A stretch of 64,000 nt of DNA, taken from positions 1,364,001-1,428,000 of the forward strand of contig JACJXQ010000008.1 of assembly GCA_020636495.1 (NCBI GenBank), given 5' to 3'. The notes below the pieces were generated by a model that worked only from the letters and a program-made list of their open reading frames with translations, made no database searches and was not told the origin of the DNA. Positions within the stretch are counted from its first letter, which is position 1, and every line of letters starts with the position of its first letter. The stretch comes from Chitinophagales bacterium (GTDB taxonomy: Bacteria; Bacteroidota; Bacteroidia; Chitinophagales; Chitinophagaceae). The translations under genes and the position numbers were made by a program. Below are positions 36,533 through 44,799 of this stretch, piece by piece.

Positions 36533-37966
36533 ATGAAGTCTCTTTTCTTGTTTTTGTCCACTTTGATCGTGTTGTCGGCTTCCTGTACCAATACAGAACG
36601 AACTGCAAATACACTGCTCAGTACCTCGCTACTGGAAACAGATACTTATTCGATAGACATCTCTAAAGATAATTCTATCATTAGCAAAAAGGGGGCTATT
36701 ATCACCATACCTGCAGGAGCAATAGAAAGCGATTCGCAGTTTGTTACTATTGAGTTGAAAGAGGCTTTCTCTATGAAGGACATTGTGAGGGCCGGGCTCA
36801 CTACGCAGAGCAATGGCCTGCCACTAAGTAGTGGGGGAATGATATATATCAACACAGTTCAGTCTGCCGCTATAAGAAAACCCATCAGGATATATATTCC
36901 TACAGATCGTCAGCGCATGGATATGAAGGCTTTTGTAGGTTCAGCAGACAACCTGACAAATATCAACTGGCGCAATGCCGTTCCTGTAAGCGATACACCA
37001 AGGCAGTTGCTGGAAACAGGGGGACAACTTTTTACACAGAATTGTGCTTCTTGTCACAACCCCTATAAGAGTGCTACAGGGCCTGCGTTAGCAGGTATCA
37101 CCTCTCGTCGCAATAAAGAATGGTTGTATGCATTTACCCGCAACTCTGCACAACTAATAGCATCGGGTGATGTTATGGCCAATACTCTTTATAACATTTG
37201 GGGCAAAACTGCCATGACAGCCTTTCCCAACCTGTCTGATAAAGAACTGGATTTGCTCTATGCTTATCTTGATAACATGGAATATAATGGGGAGGTAGAA
37301 ATTGCCGACAAGTGCTATGATAGTTGCATGGCGCTGATGCGCGATCGTAAATTTCGGGCACCTGTTACAGATACAGCTTCTTATAATAACTTCAATACGG
37401 TATCGGTTGGCAATATGGTCGTTCCTCCTTACAACGGACTGGGCTATTACAGCTTTGCCATAACTGCTGTTGGTTGGTACAATGTAGATATTGTAACAAA
37501 AGGCCTGCCCGGGTTTGAGGAAAGTACGCTTACTGCAACGGTTACAGGCGGCGAAGATCTGGCACTACATGTTTACCTCGTTCTGCCATCAGAAAAAATG
37601 TTCCTTGTGGGTGGGCTTGTAAAGGGGCAGCAAAATGGTTACGCTTTTTTTACTGACGACAGTAAGATATTATTACCCCATGGCAGGCAGGCATTTATAC
37701 TGGCTATGGTCGAAAAAGACGGACAGGTTTTATATGGCCAAGTAGAATTTACCACGGCGGTAGCACAAACCCCGGCATTGGCACTGCAGGCGATGACAAA
37801 AGACGCATTTAATACGGCAATAGAAGCACTGAATTTTGATGGGGTAGGAGTGTCGGACCTGTCAAGTGATAATAACGTGATCACAAGTTCTACGGTCAAC
37901 GAAACGGAAAGCCGGGAAACAGGAAACCTACATGCAACCGGTTGTGATTGCCCTACGTACAAATAA
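36533..37966 (+). CDS. Lipoprotein with ZU5-like domain and c-type cytochrome domain
   Basis: The 477-residue product is a lipoprotein (LSASC, Cys18). A ZU5-like beta-sandwich (about 45-110; GAIITIPAGAIES) is followed by a mono-haem cytochrome c domain with CASCH (Cys171, Cys174, His175) and a likely axial Met228 in TAMTAFPNLSD. A second beta-rich part fills residues ~280-440, and the C-terminus has two close cysteines (CDCP). The ZU5-cytochrome combination suggests an outer-membrane-linked electron carrier or sensor. It lies 61 nt after the ECF sigma/anti-sigma pair. No redox partner is adjacent. Confidence 0.82.
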   Translation: MKSLFLFLSTLIVLSASCTNTERTANTLLSTSLLETDTYSIDISKDNSIISKKGAIITIPAGAIESDSQFVTIELKEAFSMKDIVRAGLTTQSNGLPLSSGGMIYINTVQSAAIRKPIRIYIPTDRQRMDMKAFVGSADNLTNINWRNAVPVSDTPRQLLETGGQLFTQNCASCHNPYKSATGPALAGITSRRNKEWLYAFTRNSAQLIASGDVMANTLYNIWGKTAMTAFPNLSDKELDLLYAYLDNMEYNGEVEIADKCYDSCMALMRDRKFRAPVTDTASYNNFNTVSVGNMVVPPYNGLGYYSFAITAVGWYNVDIVTKGLPGFEESTLTATVTGGEDLALHVYLVLPSEKMFLVGGLVKGQQNGYAFFTDDSKILLPHGRQAFILAMVEKDGQVLYGQVEFTTAVAQTPALALQAMTKDAFNTAIEALNFDGVGVSDLSSDNNVITSSTVNETESRETGNLHATGCDCPTYK

Positions 37967-38058
37967 TACTGTGATGGCCTCATAATGTTACTTAATAGGA
38001 GGTTTTTTATATAACATTTCATTGGCATTATGATAATGATGTATATTTAGGTGACGCT

Positions 38059-38066
38059 TATGTTTG
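38059..38066 (+). promoter_or_regulatory. -7 box of the propeller protein gene
   Basis: TATGTTTG at 38059-38066 matches TAnnTTTG and lies 25 nt before the ATG at 38092. No clear -33 TTG. Confidence 0.5.
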
Positions 38067-38091
38067 AGTGTTACCTCCAAAATAAACTGAT

Positions 38092-40035
38092 ATGGCCCAA
38101 ACTTTCTCAAAGGCTTTTATGCCTTTATTGATCATGGCAATGTTCTCATTTAACCCTGTTTTTGCACAATGGTCTTATTTGGGTAGCCAGGGATTTTCAG
38201 ATGGATTTGCGTGGAATACCCAAGTTGCTATAGATACAGGTGGTCTGCCTTATGTTGCTTTTGTTGACCATGTAAGACAGGACAAAGTTACAGTTATGAA
38301 ACACCTTGGTAATGCATGGGTAAATGTAGGTATACCTGGTTTTTCAGATTCATTCACAAAAACTCCTGTATTGGCACTTAGTCAGGATGGTAAGCCTTAC
38401 GTAGTTTATACTTGTTATGGAAAGATCGGTCAGATCTTTGTCGAAAGATTTAATGGAATTAAATGGGAAAGTGTAGGTAATTCTCCGGTTGGCATACCTG
38501 GGGAGGACCCTGTTATTGCATTTGGTAGTGGACAAACGCCATATGTTGCATACAAGGATCCATGGCAAAACTCAGCTTACCTAACCGTTATGAAATACGA
38601 CGGCACTAATTGGGTTACAGTGGGTTCTCCAAGATTCTCTCTGTCAATACCAGAGTATGTTTCTATGACTATTGATAAAAAAGGAACCCCATATGTTGCA
38701 TATGTTGATCTGGGTAAGCCGCATGAAGTTACGGTGATGAAATTTGATGGTACTGACTGGGTTGCAGTTGATACTGCAGGAATTTCTGCTGGTAAGGCAT
38801 ATTATGTTTCTCTCGCACTGGGTCCTGATGGTACACCCTATGTTGGATATAAAGATGTGGCTAATAATAATAAAGCTACTGTTTTGAAGTACAACGGTGC
38901 ACATTGGGTTTCAGTAGGGAAACCAGGTTTTTCAAAAGGAGAAATATATTATTCATCTTTGGTAGTAGATGAGAATGGTACACCTTATTTTGGTTGTCAG
39001 GGATGGACAACCAGGGCAACTGTCTATAAATATGACGGTAAAGATTGGGTACTGGTAGGTGTTGACGGTTTTTCCGCAGGTAATGCAGAGCATACATCGT
39101 TAGCTTTAGATAAGTATGGTACTCTTATCATGGCATATAAAGACACTAAAGTATCTGATAAGATCAGCTCGATGATATACTATTGTGCGTATAGTGTACC
39201 TGATGTGCCGATATGTAGCGTCTTGAACGATACAATATCAGGCTTTAATACTATTGTTTGGAGTAATAATGGCAATGCATATGTAGACTCATATTTTGTT
39301 TATAGGGAGAACAATGGCAGTTACAAACTCATTGCCTCCTTAGCCAAAACATTAGCAAGCCAATTTGTGGATGTTACTGCCAAACCTACGCTTAATAGTT
39401 ACAGTTACAAGCTTGCAGTTAAGGATAAATGCTGGAGATATTCAGATACCGCATCATTTGTAGCTCATAAAACAATAAGACTATCTTTTGATTATTTGTC
39501 GGGCAATAAAGGTACTATTTCATGGAATGCATATGATGGTATATCTGTGTTGTATTATGTTGTAATGCGCAGCACAGATAATGGGGCATTTATTGCCATT
39601 GATACGGTCTTTGGTGGATTGTCTCCATCTTATACATATGTAGACAAAAATGTACCGGTCGGCATTAATATATATAGAATTGATGTTCCTTTAAACAGTG
39701 GTTGTGATGCAGGTTCCGGAATTATCTATGATAAAATTACATCAAATAAAGTAACAGCTTGGACAACTGGTGTCAATATTGTACAGGGACGATCACAGAA
39801 TATTACATTACAGCCTAATCCCGCTAAAAACAATGTAAAAGTTCTTTTTAATAAGGTAGGATTCAAGCTACAACTCCGGGTAATAGATGTATTAGGTAAG
39901 GTTGTGTTTAAAGAAGAAATAAACGGTATGTCGGGACAACATACTATTCCACTCAATGATATCCCCTCAGGTTTGTATGTTGTCGAACTGCAAGGCGAAA
40001 ATGTACGATCCTCACAAAAATTACTAAAAGAGTAG
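38092..40035 (+). CDS. Secreted seven-repeat propeller protein with T9SS tail
   Basis: The 647-residue protein has a signal peptide (to about residue 25), seven tandem ~48-residue repeats (about 27-364; see the repeat entry), two fibronectin-like segments (about 370-550) and a C-terminal T9SS sorting domain (LQPNPAKNNVKVLFN, then SGLYVVELQGE and a basic end). Seven such repeats would make a seven-bladed beta-propeller, so this is probably a secreted binding protein; no catalytic motif was seen. The gene is visibly more AT-rich in its third codon positions than its neighbours. It stands alone with its own promoter box. Confidence 0.82.
   Translation: MAQTFSKAFMPLLIMAMFSFNPVFAQWSYLGSQGFSDGFAWNTQVAIDTGGLPYVAFVDHVRQDKVTVMKHLGNAWVNVGIPGFSDSFTKTPVLALSQDGKPYVVYTCYGKIGQIFVERFNGIKWESVGNSPVGIPGEDPVIAFGSGQTPYVAYKDPWQNSAYLTVMKYDGTNWVTVGSPRFSLSIPEYVSMTIDKKGTPYVAYVDLGKPHEVTVMKFDGTDWVAVDTAGISAGKAYYVSLALGPDGTPYVGYKDVANNNKATVLKYNGAHWVSVGKPGFSKGEIYYSSLVVDENGTPYFGCQGWTTRATVYKYDGKDWVLVGVDGFSAGNAEHTSLALDKYGTLIMAYKDTKVSDKISSMIYYCAYSVPDVPICSVLNDTISGFNTIVWSNNGNAYVDSYFVYRENNGSYKLIASLAKTLASQFVDVTAKPTLNSYSYKLAVKDKCWRYSDTASFVAHKTIRLSFDYLSGNKGTISWNAYDGISVLYYVVMRSTDNGAFIAIDTVFGGLSPSYTYVDKNVPVGINIYRIDVPLNSGCDAGSGIIYDKITSNKVTAWTTGVNIVQGRSQNITLQPNPAKNNVKVLFNKVGFKLQLRVIDVLGKVVFKEEINGMSGQHTIPLNDIPSGLYVVELQGENVRSSQKLLKE
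38170..39183 (+). repeat. Seven tandem ~48-codon repeats (beta-propeller blades)
   Basis: Each unit begins with a WVxVGxPGFS-like phrase, then a stretch ending in GTPYVAYKD, then TVMKYDG. Units start near codons for W at residues 27, 76, 125, 174, 223, 272 and 319. Units 4 and 5 are most alike; the third and sixth are diverged. The pattern is read from the translation, and the blade count is inferred. Confidence 0.75.
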
Positions 40036-40418
40036 TTCCCCTTAGAGTTGCAGTCAACAGGAATGCAATTATTTATGGTTGTTTATTACAGCAAAATTAC
40101 ATATATTTGTAAAGTGCAAACAGTTATTATTCCATTAAAAGTTCTTTGTAAAATAGGTGGCGAGAATGAGGTTTTTGTTAAGTAAGTCAATTGTCTATCC
40201 CCTAAGTTGTTGATTGTCAATTGTAATATATGATGCTCGGGAAATACGTTTTTACTTAACAATACTTAACGAATACTCATAAAGTGCTGATAGTCAGATT
40301 GGTGTGTGGTTTTGGGCGAAAGATGTTAAAGAAGAAATAATAAAAAACAGCTTCTCCCTTCTGGTAGGTCAGGAGGGTAAAAAAGCCGTACCTTGCACAC
40401 GCTGAAAGTCATTTGTAT
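40036..40418 (+). other. 383-nt non-coding stretch, possible small RNA or long coaBC leader
   Basis: The only gap over 300 nt in the window. Besides the consensus promoter at 40079-40109 it holds a perfect 9-bp inverted repeat (GTTAAGTAA at 40177-40185, TTACTTAAC at 40252-40260), a direct repeat GTCAATTGT at 40186-40194 and 40216-40224, a GC-rich 8-bp hairpin (40356-40363 with 40370-40377), and a weak TACCTTG box at 40389-40395 near coaBC. A 15-codon ORF (40166-40213) is probably chance. No known RNA family was recognised. Confidence 0.4.
40079..40109 (+). promoter_or_regulatory. Promoter inside the 383-nt gap before coaBC
   Basis: TTG at 40079-40081, a 20-nt spacer and TATATTTG at 40102-40109 match the Bacteroidota consensus exactly. 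A transcript would start near 40115, about 300 nt before coaBC. Confidence 0.65.
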
Positions 40419-41636
40419 ATGGAGTTAGCAGGAAAGAAGATAATATTAGCCATAACCGGCAGCATTGCAGCCTACAAAACCCCCGTCCTGGTCAGGCAAC
40501 TGATAAAGGCAGGGGCAGAAGTTCGGGTGATCATGACCTCATCTGCCGGTGTATTTGTCAGCCCCTTGTCATTGGAAACAGTTTCCAGGCATCCTGTTTA
40601 CAGCAGCATCAGCGATGGTTCGCAGTGGAACAACCACGTAGAGCTGGGCCGCTGGGCAGATGTAATGCTCATAGCGCCTTGCAGTGCCAATACCCTGGCC
40701 AAATTTGCACGCGGCCTGTGCGATAACCTGGTTTGTGCAGTGTATCTTTCTGCTACCTGCCCGGTACTCATTGCCCCGGCTATGGACGAAGATATGTGGT
40801 TGCATCCCGCAACAAAACGTAATATTCAGAAGGTGCAGTCGTATGGAAATACCATAATACCGGTGGTACATGGCGAGCTGGCCAGCGGGCTGGTAGGCCA
40901 GGGCCGTATGGCTGAAACGGAAGACATGGTAAAATTTGTAGTCCGTTTTTTAGATGAAAGGGGCAAACAGCCACTCAAGGGCCGAAAAGCCCTGGTAACG
41001 GCTGGGCCCACCTACGAGCGCCTTGACCCCGTGCGTTTTATCGGCAACTTCTCTACTGGTAAAATGGGAGCAGCTATAGCCGAGGAGCTGGCTGATAAGG
41101 GAGCGCAGGTATTGTTGGTGCTCGGGCCATCCAGCGTAGAGGTGAAACATGCTAATGTGCAGGTGAAAAGGGTAGAGAGTGCAGAGCAGATGCATGATGC
41201 TTGTGTGAATGTGTTTGAGGAGGTGGATATAGCGGTTATGTCTGCCGCGGTGGCAGACTATAAGCCGGAAGAAGTGGCAGGAGAGAAAATAAAAAAGCAG
41301 GATGGAGCGTTAGATATAAAGCTGGGCAAGACAAAAGACATACTTGCTGAGCTGGGTAAAAAGAAAAAAGTGGGACAATTATTGGTAGGCTTTGCACTGG
41401 AAACGAATAATGAAGAGGCACATGCCCGCGAAAAACTGGAGCGCAAAAATGCTGACTTTATAGTGCTCAATTCCCTGAACGATGAAGGGGCGGGTTTTGG
41501 ACACGACACAAATAAAGTAACCCTCATAGGCAGGGACGGTTTTAAAAAGGATTTACCTTTAATGACCAAAAAAGAAGTGGCGCACGCAGTAGTGCAACAC
41601 ATCATTGATCTGCGATATGCTGAAACGACTGTTTAA
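40419..41636 (+). CDS. coaBC: Bifunctional phosphopantothenoylcysteine decarboxylase/synthase
   Basis: The 405-residue protein catalyses two steps of coenzyme A synthesis. The N-terminal CoaC flavoprotein part has ILAITGSIAAYKT and the catalytic His in NNHVELG, with the PxMxxxMW-like APAMDEDMW segment. The C-terminal CoaB part has VTAGPTYERLDPVRFIGNFSTGKMG (landmarks AGPT and NFSTGKMG) and KKQD/KTKDILAELG. The ATG at 40419 fits; a TTG two codons upstream is less likely. The next gene (DUF4835) starts inside its last 20 nt, and DUF4296 overlaps that by ATGA, so the three form one operon. Confidence 0.96.
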   Translation: MELAGKKIILAITGSIAAYKTPVLVRQLIKAGAEVRVIMTSSAGVFVSPLSLETVSRHPVYSSISDGSQWNNHVELGRWADVMLIAPCSANTLAKFARGLCDNLVCAVYLSATCPVLIAPAMDEDMWLHPATKRNIQKVQSYGNTIIPVVHGELASGLVGQGRMAETEDMVKFVVRFLDERGKQPLKGRKALVTAGPTYERLDPVRFIGNFSTGKMGAAIAEELADKGAQVLLVLGPSSVEVKHANVQVKRVESAEQMHDACVNVFEEVDIAVMSAAVADYKPEEVAGEKIKKQDGALDIKLGKTKDILAELGKKKKVGQLLVGFALETNNEEAHAREKLERKNADFIVLNSLNDEGAGFGHDTNKVTLIGRDGFKKDLPLMTKKEVAHAVVQHIIDLRYAETTV

Positions 41637-42549
41637 CATATTACTGTTCATAGGGCTGGCAACAAATGTGTCGGCACAGGAGCTTAACTGCACTGTTAAG
41701 GTCATGGCCGATGGTATATCCGGCCAAGGACAGGATAAGGAAACCTTCCGCAATATGCAACTTGCTATTACGGAGTTTATGAATAACCGCAAGTGGACAG
41801 ATGAACAGTTCGGCCCGCAGGAGAAAATAAACTGTAACATCCTGATAAATGTAACCCAGACACTGCAGGGTGTACAGAACGGTTTTTCAGCCACGCTAAC
41901 AATTCAGTCTTCAAGGCCGGTATACAACACCAGCTATATGAGCCAAATGGTGAAGCATGTAGACAAGGAGGTACAGTTCAGCTACAACCAGTTCTCACCG
42001 CTGGAGTTCAATGATAATCGCGTGGCGGGTAATAATGTCTATGTATCTAATCTGCCGGCTATTCTGGCCTATTATGCCTACCTGGTCATTGGTTTCGATT
42101 TTGACAGCTTCTCACCCAAAGGCGGCGAACCATACTTTAAAAAAGCGCAGAACATCGTAAATAATGCGCCTGAACAGGGTAAGACCATCACTGGTTGGAA
42201 AGCAGTAGAGGGTAACCACAATCGTTATTGGATAGTAGATCAGGTACTGAACCCCAGGTTTCAGGCACTGCGCTCAGTTATGTACTCTATGCACAGAGAA
42301 GCACTGGATAATATGTACCTGAAACCGGAAGAATCGCAAAAGATCATCCTGAACAGCATCAACTCATTAAGCCAACTACAGAAAGAGAATCCCGGCTCTG
42401 TATTGCTGCAGTTCTTCTTCAATGCAAAGAGCGACGAATTTGCGAGCGTAATAGCACAGCAACCTGAAGCAAACAGGGGGTTGTATGTAACAATGATATC
42501 GCAGATAGATGTACCCAACGTACAGAAATATAACAGCTTGCTGAAATGA
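41617..42549 (+). CDS. DUF4835 family exported protein (PorD-like label in some databases)
   Basis: The 310-residue product has a signal peptide (cleavage near SAQ, residue ~21) and the DUF4835 pattern: ELNCTVKVMADGISGQGQDKETFRNMQLAITEFMNN (only the phrases NCTVKV and TEFMNN are used here), DRFSP-like QFSPLEFND, and the GWKAVEGNHNRYWIVDQVLNPRF region. It follows coaBC in many Bacteroidota. Some sources name relatives PorD and link them to type IX secretion; I hold that loosely. It starts 20 nt inside coaBC, which suggests translational coupling. Confidence 0.85.
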   Translation: MLKRLFNILLFIGLATNVSAQELNCTVKVMADGISGQGQDKETFRNMQLAITEFMNNRKWTDEQFGPQEKINCNILINVTQTLQGVQNGFSATLTIQSSRPVYNTSYMSQMVKHVDKEVQFSYNQFSPLEFNDNRVAGNNVYVSNLPAILAYYAYLVIGFDFDSFSPKGGEPYFKKAQNIVNNAPEQGKTITGWKAVEGNHNRYWIVDQVLNPRFQALRSVMYSMHREALDNMYLKPEESQKIILNSINSLSQLQKENPGSVLLQFFFNAKSDEFASVIAQQPEANRGLYVTMISQIDVPNVQKYNSLLK

Positions 42550-42899
42550 GGAGAATATTGCTGAGTATAATAGGTTGTATGCTGCTGACAACAGCCTGTA
42601 AGGACGAGGAGTTAAAGCACTTGTCCCGGGATAAGATGACGACGCTGCTTACCGACCTGCATATAGCCGAAGTATATAGTACTATGGTAAATGACAGCAC
42701 GCACAAGTCGCTGAACAAGAATACAGATTCCCTGGCTTATTATTATAAGTCAATACTTGCGCATCACAATGTCAGTATGCACGAATTGCAGGAAAGTATG
42801 CAGTGGTATGGCCAGCACCCGTCCGAACTGGATTCTGTCTATATTACTATGCTGAATGAACTAAGTACAATGGAAGGCCTGCAGCATGCAGGTGAGTAG
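42546..42899 (+). CDS. DUF4296 family lipoprotein
   Basis: The 117-residue protein has a lipobox LLTTAC (Cys18) and the DUF4296 core LLTDLHIAE, then a helical stretch with YYYKSILAHHNVSMHELQESM-like spacing (phrases SILAHHNVS and QESMQWY). It overlaps DUF4835 by ATGA and ends 1 nt before the convergent aminotransferase gene. The coaBC-DUF4835-DUF4296 order is common in this phylum. The role is unknown; envelope location is inferred from the lipobox. Confidence 0.85.
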   Translation: MRRILLSIIGCMLLTTACKDEELKHLSRDKMTTLLTDLHIAEVYSTMVNDSTHKSLNKNTDSLAYYYKSILAHHNVSMHELQESMQWYGQHPSELDSVYITMLNELSTMEGLQHAGE

Positions 42900-42900
42900 C

Positions 42901-44091
42901 TTATTGCAGCAGGTTCAGCGCCTCACGGATGCGTTTGACAGCTTCCTGCAGCTTCTCCATAGAGGTAGCAAACGACAGGCGTATACAATCGCTATTGCCA
43001 AATGCTGAGCCCATTACCGTACTTACATTGGCTTTGTATAGCAGGTACATGCTCAGGTCTTCATCATTACTGATGGTGGTCACTCCGTCAGATTTGCCAA
43101 AGAAGGCACTAACATCAGGGAACAGGTAAAAGGCGCCCTGCGGGCAATTAAGCTTCATCCCTTTGATGTCTTTCAGTTCATTATACAAGAAGTCACGACG
43201 CTCTTTGAAAGCTTTGGTCATCTCGAAAGTGGGTTGCATATCGCCAAGAAGTGCTGTGATGGCCGCACGCTCTGTTATTGAGTTGGCGCCCGAGGTAAAC
43301 TGACCCTGGAGCTTTTCGCATGCCTGTACCAGCTCTTTAGGACCTGCCAAATACCCTAACCTCCATCCGGTCATGGCAAAACCTTTAGACATCCCATTTA
43401 CCACGATCACGCGGTCTTTCAGCTCTTCAAATTGTCCTATACTTTCGTGTTTCCCTGAGTAGTTAATATATTCATATATCTCATCACTGATAATAGCACA
43501 GTTGGGAAATCGCTTGAATATCTCAGCCAGTCCCGCAAGTTCTTCCTTAGAATAAACACTCCCGGTAGGGTTGCAGGGAGATGAGAATATGAACAGCTTA
43601 CTTTTATCGCTGATATGTTGTTCCAGTTGTGAAGGGGTAAGCTTAAAGTCATTCTCAATTGTACATGGAATATAAACGGGAGTCCCTTCGGCCAACTGTG
43701 CTAATGCACCGTACGTTACCCAGTATGGGGTAGGGATGATCACTTCGTCTCCCGGGTCAACAATACTCAATATTGCGTTGGCCAACGATTGCTTCGCACC
43801 TGTAGATACAATGATTTGGTCAGGGGTATAATCCAGGTTATTGTCTCTTTTCAGTTTGGTGCAGATAGCTTCGCGCAGATCGAGATATCCGGCTACAGGG
43901 GTGTATTTGGTATAACCCTCTTCCATAGCGGTGGTTGCAGCGTCACAGATGTATTCCGGGGTATTAAAGTCCGGTTCTCCCAGGCTAAGGTCTATGATGT
44001 CAATTCCTTTGGCTCTTAATTCCCGGCCTAGTTTAGCCATTTTTATGGTCTGCGGTTCTACTACCCGGTTCAGTCTCTGCGCTAGTTGCAT
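42901..44091 (-). CDS. Aspartate aminotransferase family, class I pyridoxal-phosphate enzyme
   Basis: The 396-residue PLP enzyme has the fold-type I features SLGEPDFNTP near the start, SSPCNPTGSVYS, a DEIYEYI segment, and the PLP-lysine motif NGMSKGFAMTGWRLGY. It matches class Ib aspartate aminotransferases (AspB/AspC of thermophiles and Bacteroidota), which interconvert aspartate and 2-oxoglutarate with oxaloacetate and glutamate. Substrate specificity (aspartate or a broader set) cannot be set from sequence alone. A promoter box lies 23 nt upstream, inside an inverted repeat. Confidence 0.93.
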   Translation of the reverse strand: MQLAQRLNRVVEPQTIKMAKLGRELRAKGIDIIDLSLGEPDFNTPEYICDAATTAMEEGYTKYTPVAGYLDLREAICTKLKRDNNLDYTPDQIIVSTGAKQSLANAILSIVDPGDEVIIPTPYWVTYGALAQLAEGTPVYIPCTIENDFKLTPSQLEQHISDKSKLFIFSSPCNPTGSVYSKEELAGLAEIFKRFPNCAIISDEIYEYINYSGKHESIGQFEELKDRVIVVNGMSKGFAMTGWRLGYLAGPKELVQACEKLQGQFTSGANSITERAAITALLGDMQPTFEMTKAFKERRDFLYNELKDIKGMKLNCPQGAFYLFPDVSAFFGKSDGVTTISNDEDLSMYLLYKANVSTVMGSAFGNSDCIRLSFATSMEKLQEAVKRIREALNLLQ

Positions 44092-44107
44092 GTCTATAAA
44101 ATATTAT

Positions 44108-44140
44108 CCGACAGCAAATGTACTAAACATATGCTGTCGG
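44108..44140. promoter_or_regulatory. Inverted repeat overlapping the aminotransferase -7 box
   Basis: CCGACAGCA (44108-44116) and TGCTGTCGG (44132-44140) form a perfect 9-bp inverted repeat 15 nt apart. The minus-strand box TACATTTG (44115-44122) lies inside it. It may be a terminator of the upstream response regulator gene (44162) that doubles as a promoter region, or an operator. On the minus strand it ends in ATAATATTTTAT. Confidence 0.5.
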
Positions 44141-44161
44141 AGTTCTGTAAATGGTCTTTGC

Positions 44162-44695
44162 TTAAATACTTGCTACGTTAGACGTATGCGAGAATGCATT
44201 GGTGAAGAAGTTGAGGTACAAAGCCAGCAGGATAATAAGGCCTATCACAACGCTCAGGAAAACGATCGTTTTCTTGTAGCCATTGTTAATGGTCCGCATT
44301 CTGTGCAATTCACTTACGTTGTTCAATGTGTTCTCCGTACGCGAAAAGGCTGTTTCTCCTTTTACAATGTAGTCGTAGGCACCATATTTCATGCTGTCCA
44401 CTGCTACTTCAAGAGAGTCCTGGCCCGACAGCATAATAACCTGTGTTTCGGGATATCCTTCTTTTATCTTTTTCAGGATATCAACGCCGTTTTGCGCTTC
44501 TGGTTTGTGAGCGCTCAGGTGATAATCCAGCACAACTATTTCCGGATGCAGGTGCATATTGGCAAGTGCATCTTCACCGTTATCAAAGGTTTTTATCTCG
44601 TATAGGAAACGCTCAGCGATATAATCTTTCAGCATTTCGTTTTGAATCGGCTCGTCATCTACCAGGAAGATGTACCGACTATTATTTTGTGCCAT
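44162..44695 (-). CDS. Response regulator receiver domain with C-terminal membrane helix
   Basis: The 177-residue protein is a CheY-like receiver domain with acidic pocket Asp13/Asp14, phosphoacceptor Asp57 (VVLDYHLS), the Ser/Thr in MLSGQD and Lys in DYIVKG. After a linker it ends in a hydrophobic helix near 144-166 (TIVFLSVVIGLIILLALYL). There is no DNA-binding or enzymatic output domain. A membrane-tethered receiver without output is unusual. It lies 104 nt downstream of the TPR hybrid histidine kinase on the same strand, so the two could be partners. Confidence 0.8.
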   Translation of the reverse strand: MAQNNSRYIFLVDDEPIQNEMLKDYIAERFLYEIKTFDNGEDALANMHLHPEIVVLDYHLSAHKPEAQNGVDILKKIKEGYPETQVIMLSGQDSLEVAVDSMKYGAYDYIVKGETAFSRTENTLNNVSELHRMRTINNGYKKTIVFLSVVIGLIILLALYLNFFTNAFSHTSNVASI

Positions 44696-44799
44696 ATGCT
44701 CAGGAGTTCAATTTCGTAGAAAAATAGAAAAAATATTTAAAACCCCAAAGCAACCCGGGGGAATATGCTTAATAATCAGTTAGTAGCAGAAAGACCATT

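Noticed and set aside
37967..38010. Weak hairpin with TTTTTT after the cytochrome lipoprotein gene
   Set aside because: Only four base pairs are stable and the loop is long, so it cannot be called a terminator with confidence.
40166..40213. 15-codon ORF in the gap before coaBC
   Set aside because: It is very short, of ordinary composition, has no clear ribosome site and cannot be told from chance.
40177..40260. Inverted repeat GTTAAGTAA/TTACTTAAC as ends of an insertion sequence
   Set aside because: The arms are only 9 bp, 66 nt apart, with no transposase and no target duplication.
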